Assembly: GCA_049999725.1 (NCBI GenBank)
Contig: JBNGIS010004247.1
Span: forward strand, 143,517-175,828
Source: Haplomitrium mnioides
Taxonomy: Eukaryota > Marchantiophyta > Haplomitriopsida > Calobryales
Direction of reading: 5' to 3'
DNA length: 32,312 nt
Position 1 is the stretch's first letter; each line of letters begins with the position of its first letter. Of this stretch, positions 28,981-32,312 are shown one piece after another. Below the pieces are notes generated by a model. That model did no database searches, was not told where the DNA came from, and was given only the letters and a program-made list of their open reading frames with translations. The position numbers and the translations under genes are program-made.

Positions 28981-30135
28981 AAGATATTATATTTAAGTAA
29001 GATAATAAATCAAGATAGAATATTTTAAAAAACTAGTAAACTTAAATCACCATATTTTAATGTTTGTTTAGAATATTTAGAAGATCTTGAACTTGCAAAA
29101 ACCTAAACATTCATTGAAAATAAATTCAAAGAAAAGACGATGTTGAGACAAACACTCACATCTTCATCTACAACCTATTAACACATGCTTTCAACTTCCA
29201 ACTACATACTAAAAAAATAAAAAGAAAAAAATATTCATCCTTGTATAAACTTCCATATATATATATCTTCAAAACATGATTCTTTTCATTCAAACTCAAT
29301 TCGACACTCCTATGCATATACATACCCAATCTCTTGTAACTCACACAAATATATTCTAGAAAAAAAATATTAAAATAGACTTAGATAAAGGATGGTTTCC
29401 TCATTCAATACTGTAATATTGATTATAATAAGATCAACAAAAAAAATCTTATGTGCAAAGATTATTGTGATAGTTAAATTTGTTAGGCAATAACTAAAAA
29501 ATAAAGTAAGATATAGAGTCAACTATGTCCAAAAAGTTATTTCTAAGTTAGAGTATCAAAAAATGATTGCTATTATAAAGAGAATGATATGTGGCAAGAA
29601 GAGATAAAAGTCAAAAAATTAAAGTGAAAGAGAAAGTCTAGAAAAACTACTTTTGAAGAGAGTGACAAGCAGAGTAATAAAGCAAATAGAAAGTTCTAAA
29701 ATAAAAATATATGAGAGAAGGATAACTAAATAGAGATTGAAGATTCTAAATATAAAGACTCATAATAGAAGGAGAACGAAAGAGAAGTGGAAGATTCCAA
29801 AGATAAAAACATGTGGTAGAAAAAAGAATAAAAGTAAAAGGTGGTCTAATCAATGAGAGTGAAAAAATATGGTCTAATTAAAGAAGGATAAAAAAAGGAA
29901 CCAATGGACTTGAACCAAGCTCTTCTTGAAGAGTTCAACTCTTAGTTTCATATTTCTATATAAGTAACATCTAAACAAATGTAATGAAATTTTCTTATTC
30001 ATAAATTTGAAAAGAGATTTTGCGATTTAGTGCTTGCATCAACTAGACCTTTTATTTTACTTATTCTTCACAATTAAAATGTGTACATATTCGTTTTTGT
30101 TTAAGTTATTGGGAGTTGAGTTGAGATAAAAAGTC
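28981..30135. other. AT-rich region before the third gypsy remnant
   Basis: Non-coding, AT-rich, with a short AT dinucleotide run near 29258 and the tandem repeat listed separately. CTATATAAG near 29956, about 180 bases before a gag start, could be a core promoter of the following gypsy remnant, but no LTR pair is visible. Confidence 0.4.
29587..29850 (+). repeat. Diverged tandem repeat, about 50-57 bp units
   Basis: Starts of the form GAAAGTCTA, GAAAGTTCT, GAAGATTCT and GAAGATTCC occur at 29632, 29689, 29739 and 29790 (periods 57, 50 and 51). Each continues with AAA.ATAAAAA..ATG..AGAA. A weaker unit may lie at 29587. Confidence 0.65.
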
Positions 30136-31545
30136 ATGGATGCAAACTATAGTAGTCTAGAAGGAGTTTGGATGATGGCAAAGTTGAAAGAGCTTCAAGA
30201 AACTTTGATAGCAAGCCAACAACAAAAAGGCATGCTATTGGTAGAAATGGTGAAAATGTGGCAACAACAAGAAAAAAGAGAAGTAAGTCGAGAGACATTA
30301 CTTCAAAAGATGAGCAAGTCGTGTAAGGTAGATCTCTATAGAAGAAGTCACATATTGGTATTGTAGAAGAATGGGACAATCAAATAGAAGCTCATATGTC
30401 ATATTATCTAATGCTTTGGATTTGGAGAAAAGGTTGTTTGCAAGGTCATTTTTAATAGAGTATGCATTCATATAGCTACAAAGATAGGAGCAATATAAAA
30501 ATGCCCGAGTAGAAAAACTTTTGTGGAGCAATTTGAAAGAGTGTTTGCTGTTAAATTTTTAAGCATCTAATTCTATATTGACCACAAGAACTAAGTTTGG
30601 AGAGTTGGAGCAACAAGTCAGCATTGCAAAATTCATTGAAGAATTTCAAAGTTTGCAAGTCCAAATTGAAGACATGAGTTCAGCGGAGATCGTTGACAAA
30701 TTTTTACAATAGTTAAAGAGAAAGATTTGAGAAGATGTTATAATATGTAACTCAAAGAATGTAAAAAAAACCATCTCATTTTCTCAACAGATTGAAGGGA
30801 CACTAGGAGTTGTGCAAACCAAAGGAAACTATAAGCCCTTACCTATGGAGTTGGGAAATATAAGAATAAGAGATTTTCATTGTCGGAATCAACCAACAAG
30901 AAGGACCACATCATGTTATAGAAAAGAGGATGGATGTTTGGTAAGAAACTTAAACATGTTATAATTGTAATCAGATATGACACATTGCAACAAATTGCAA
31001 AGCCGTAGGACACAATTAAAGGCAAATGTTTGATGACCTCTTCATAATATTAATAATAAAGAAGATAAAGAAAGTTAGAGAAACCATGGCCACTAGTAGA
31101 AAAACCTTGTGATTTTGTTGAGATAAAGAAGAAATGTGGGAAGCATTTAACAAAGGCAAATCCACTATATGGAAAAAAAAAAAAAAAAAACGCAAGGTTA
31201 ATTGTGGTTGGTGGATGGATGGAAAGATTTGCAATAAGAGCTTTTATGGACTGTCACGTAGAAGAAAATTATTTATCATAGGTTATACCATTGAAGTTGA
31301 ATTTTTTGCTTGAAAAGCAAAAGCTTGAAGTGATGGAAATAACCAAAGTGAACCTCTTGAACAATTGTTTGAAAGTATAGCTTTCCATATGGGTAACTAT
31401 AAAAAGAAGTTGGAGTGGAAGATCACAACATTGGAAAAATATGACATTGTTCTTGGCATAATGTGGCTATGAATATGTAATTGTTGATTGGGTTTTTGCG
31501 GGTTCTTTTGATTTTTTTGGTTTACCCCGGCCTAGTATAGCACTT
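30136..31545 (+). pseudogene. Gypsy gag-protease remnant (third gypsy copy)
   Basis: The start at 30136 opens a 76-codon frame with a Gln/Lys-rich, coiled-coil-like N-terminus (LKELQETLIASQQQKGML). After decay, the gag domain shows as KFIEEFQSLQVQIEDMSS (about 30630-30685) and PMELGNIRIRDF (about 30842-30880). The zinc knuckle at 30957-30998 reads CYNCNQI*HIATNC: all four ligands kept, with the Gly before His turned into a stop (TGA at 30978-30980). Protease follows: AFMDCHVEENYLS (catalytic Asp at 31249-31251, but Cys-His where Ser/Thr-Gly is expected) and YDIVLGIMWL (31440-31469), the hallmark of the second half of gypsy proteases, in another frame. An 18-A run lies at 31173-31190. RT is not found downstream. 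It differs from the three-knuckle Gags, so it is another family. Confidence 0.8.
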
Positions 31546-32312
31546 TGAGCCCAAGATTGATCAAGGTGGTGCACAAGGGTGGCAAAGAGGGTCAGAACAA
31601 TTTAAGTAGTCATCTAGAGTCTGAAGAAATCAGATTTGTTCAAACCATTTGAGAGTTGGCTCAATTTGACATAGGAAAGAGAAACCACTCACGAGGTCAT
31701 CGATAAGATTTGGAGCAAAGGGCTTCACCCTTGGCTTGCAAACTACTTGCCTTTTGTATTCTCATATGTACTTTTTCCCTTGTGTAATATGTCCTATGTG
31801 CTTTGTTTACTCTGTATCTTTGACAAGTATAGTATAGTATAATATTAGTATTTTATTTTATTGATGTATTCAGTTATATTACTTTAGTGTACTTTGTTAT
31901 GTTTTATGCTCATTTTTCTATTCTTCTTTGTTCCCATTTTTCCTATTTTTCCATCTTTCCTTTCTTCCTCTTCCTAATACCTTGCAGCCAACTTGCAGTC
32001 GGAGCACAATTCAACGTTGCGGCAGTGCTGAGGAGAAAATTCAAGAAGGGGTTAGAAATTCAAGAGGTAACCAACAAGTGGAGAGAGGCAAAAACGCGGA
32101 TGTGAGGTGCACAGTTGAGGAAATGGAGGGAGGGTTCATAAGAAAGACTGAGAGGGCGCGAGGAAGGGGCGACAACAAAATTCGACTAATGAGAGAATAG
32201 TGAGGAAAATTTGACACAGAGAGTGGCCACACGAGCCATTCGACAATTTTCTTGCACATTCCTTTTTGTTCTGTTTTTCTCTATTATATAACCTATTTAC
32301 TATGCTCTGTTT
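31546..32312. other. Unassigned right end
   Basis: No RT, RNase H or integrase motif follows the protease. A (TATAG)3-like run is at about 31827-31842. Pyrimidine-rich DNA at 31910-31985 is followed by a purine-rich stretch (32030-32200) that gives two overlapping open frames without any recognisable domain. The gypsy remnant appears truncated shortly after protease. Confidence 0.35.

Overview
The window reads as a plant nuclear retrotransposon graveyard. Every protein-coding remnant I can identify belongs to an LTR retrotransposon (Ty3/gypsy or Ty1/copia), and nearly all carry stops, frameshifts or deletions. I see no host gene, tRNA, rRNA or CRISPR array. Nested, diverged and still recognisable LTR elements fit a large plant genome that removes old DNA slowly. 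A gymnosperm-like genome is my guess from texture only; nothing in the sequence proves it.

Layout. 1-429: nothing recognised. 430-1593: broken gypsy integrase (+), then a polypurine tract and the start of a long LTR (LTR-A, from 1741) that contains tandem repeats. 4.48-5.84 kb: gypsy Gag remnant with three CCHC zinc knuckles and a short, unclear tail. 5.9-8.29 kb: duplicated, LTR-like tandem-repeat DNA of the same family. 8293-13568: an old copia element on the minus strand with both LTRs, an intact gag ORF and a dead pol, inserted into the gypsy LTR sequence. 13569-14742: the rest of that interrupted LTR (LTR-B), followed by a partial tandem copy (LTR-C, to 15947). 16.1-17.55 kb: a second copy of the three-knuckle Gag. 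17575-17717: a 31-bp tandem repeat. 17.72-22.0 kb: no recognisable feature.

22005-28975 is a complete-ended copia element (+) with 300- and 293-bp LTRs and a perfect ATTTC target-site duplication. Its leader is an unusual 2.8 kb with a repeated 11-mer. It has broken gag, protease and integrase, and a clean deletion of the reverse transcriptase core ahead of an open RNase H ORF. A 10-N gap near its 3' end is flanked by the same 14 bases on both sides, so it may be an assembly artefact. 28.98-30.1 kb is AT-rich with about 50-bp repeats. 30.14-31.5 kb is a third gypsy remnant (gag plus protease). The final 0.8 kb is unassigned.

No genes here work together as a host pathway. The window shows insertion history: the gypsy family is oldest because copia-1 lies inside it. 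The LTRs of copia-1 differ by roughly 9% in one stretch compared by eye, and those of copia-2 by about 5%, so copia-2 is probably younger. The least ordinary signals are the three-knuckle Gag with conserved spacing, LTRs that carry their own satellite-like arrays, the 11-mer-rich copia-2 leader, and the RT-deleted copia-2.
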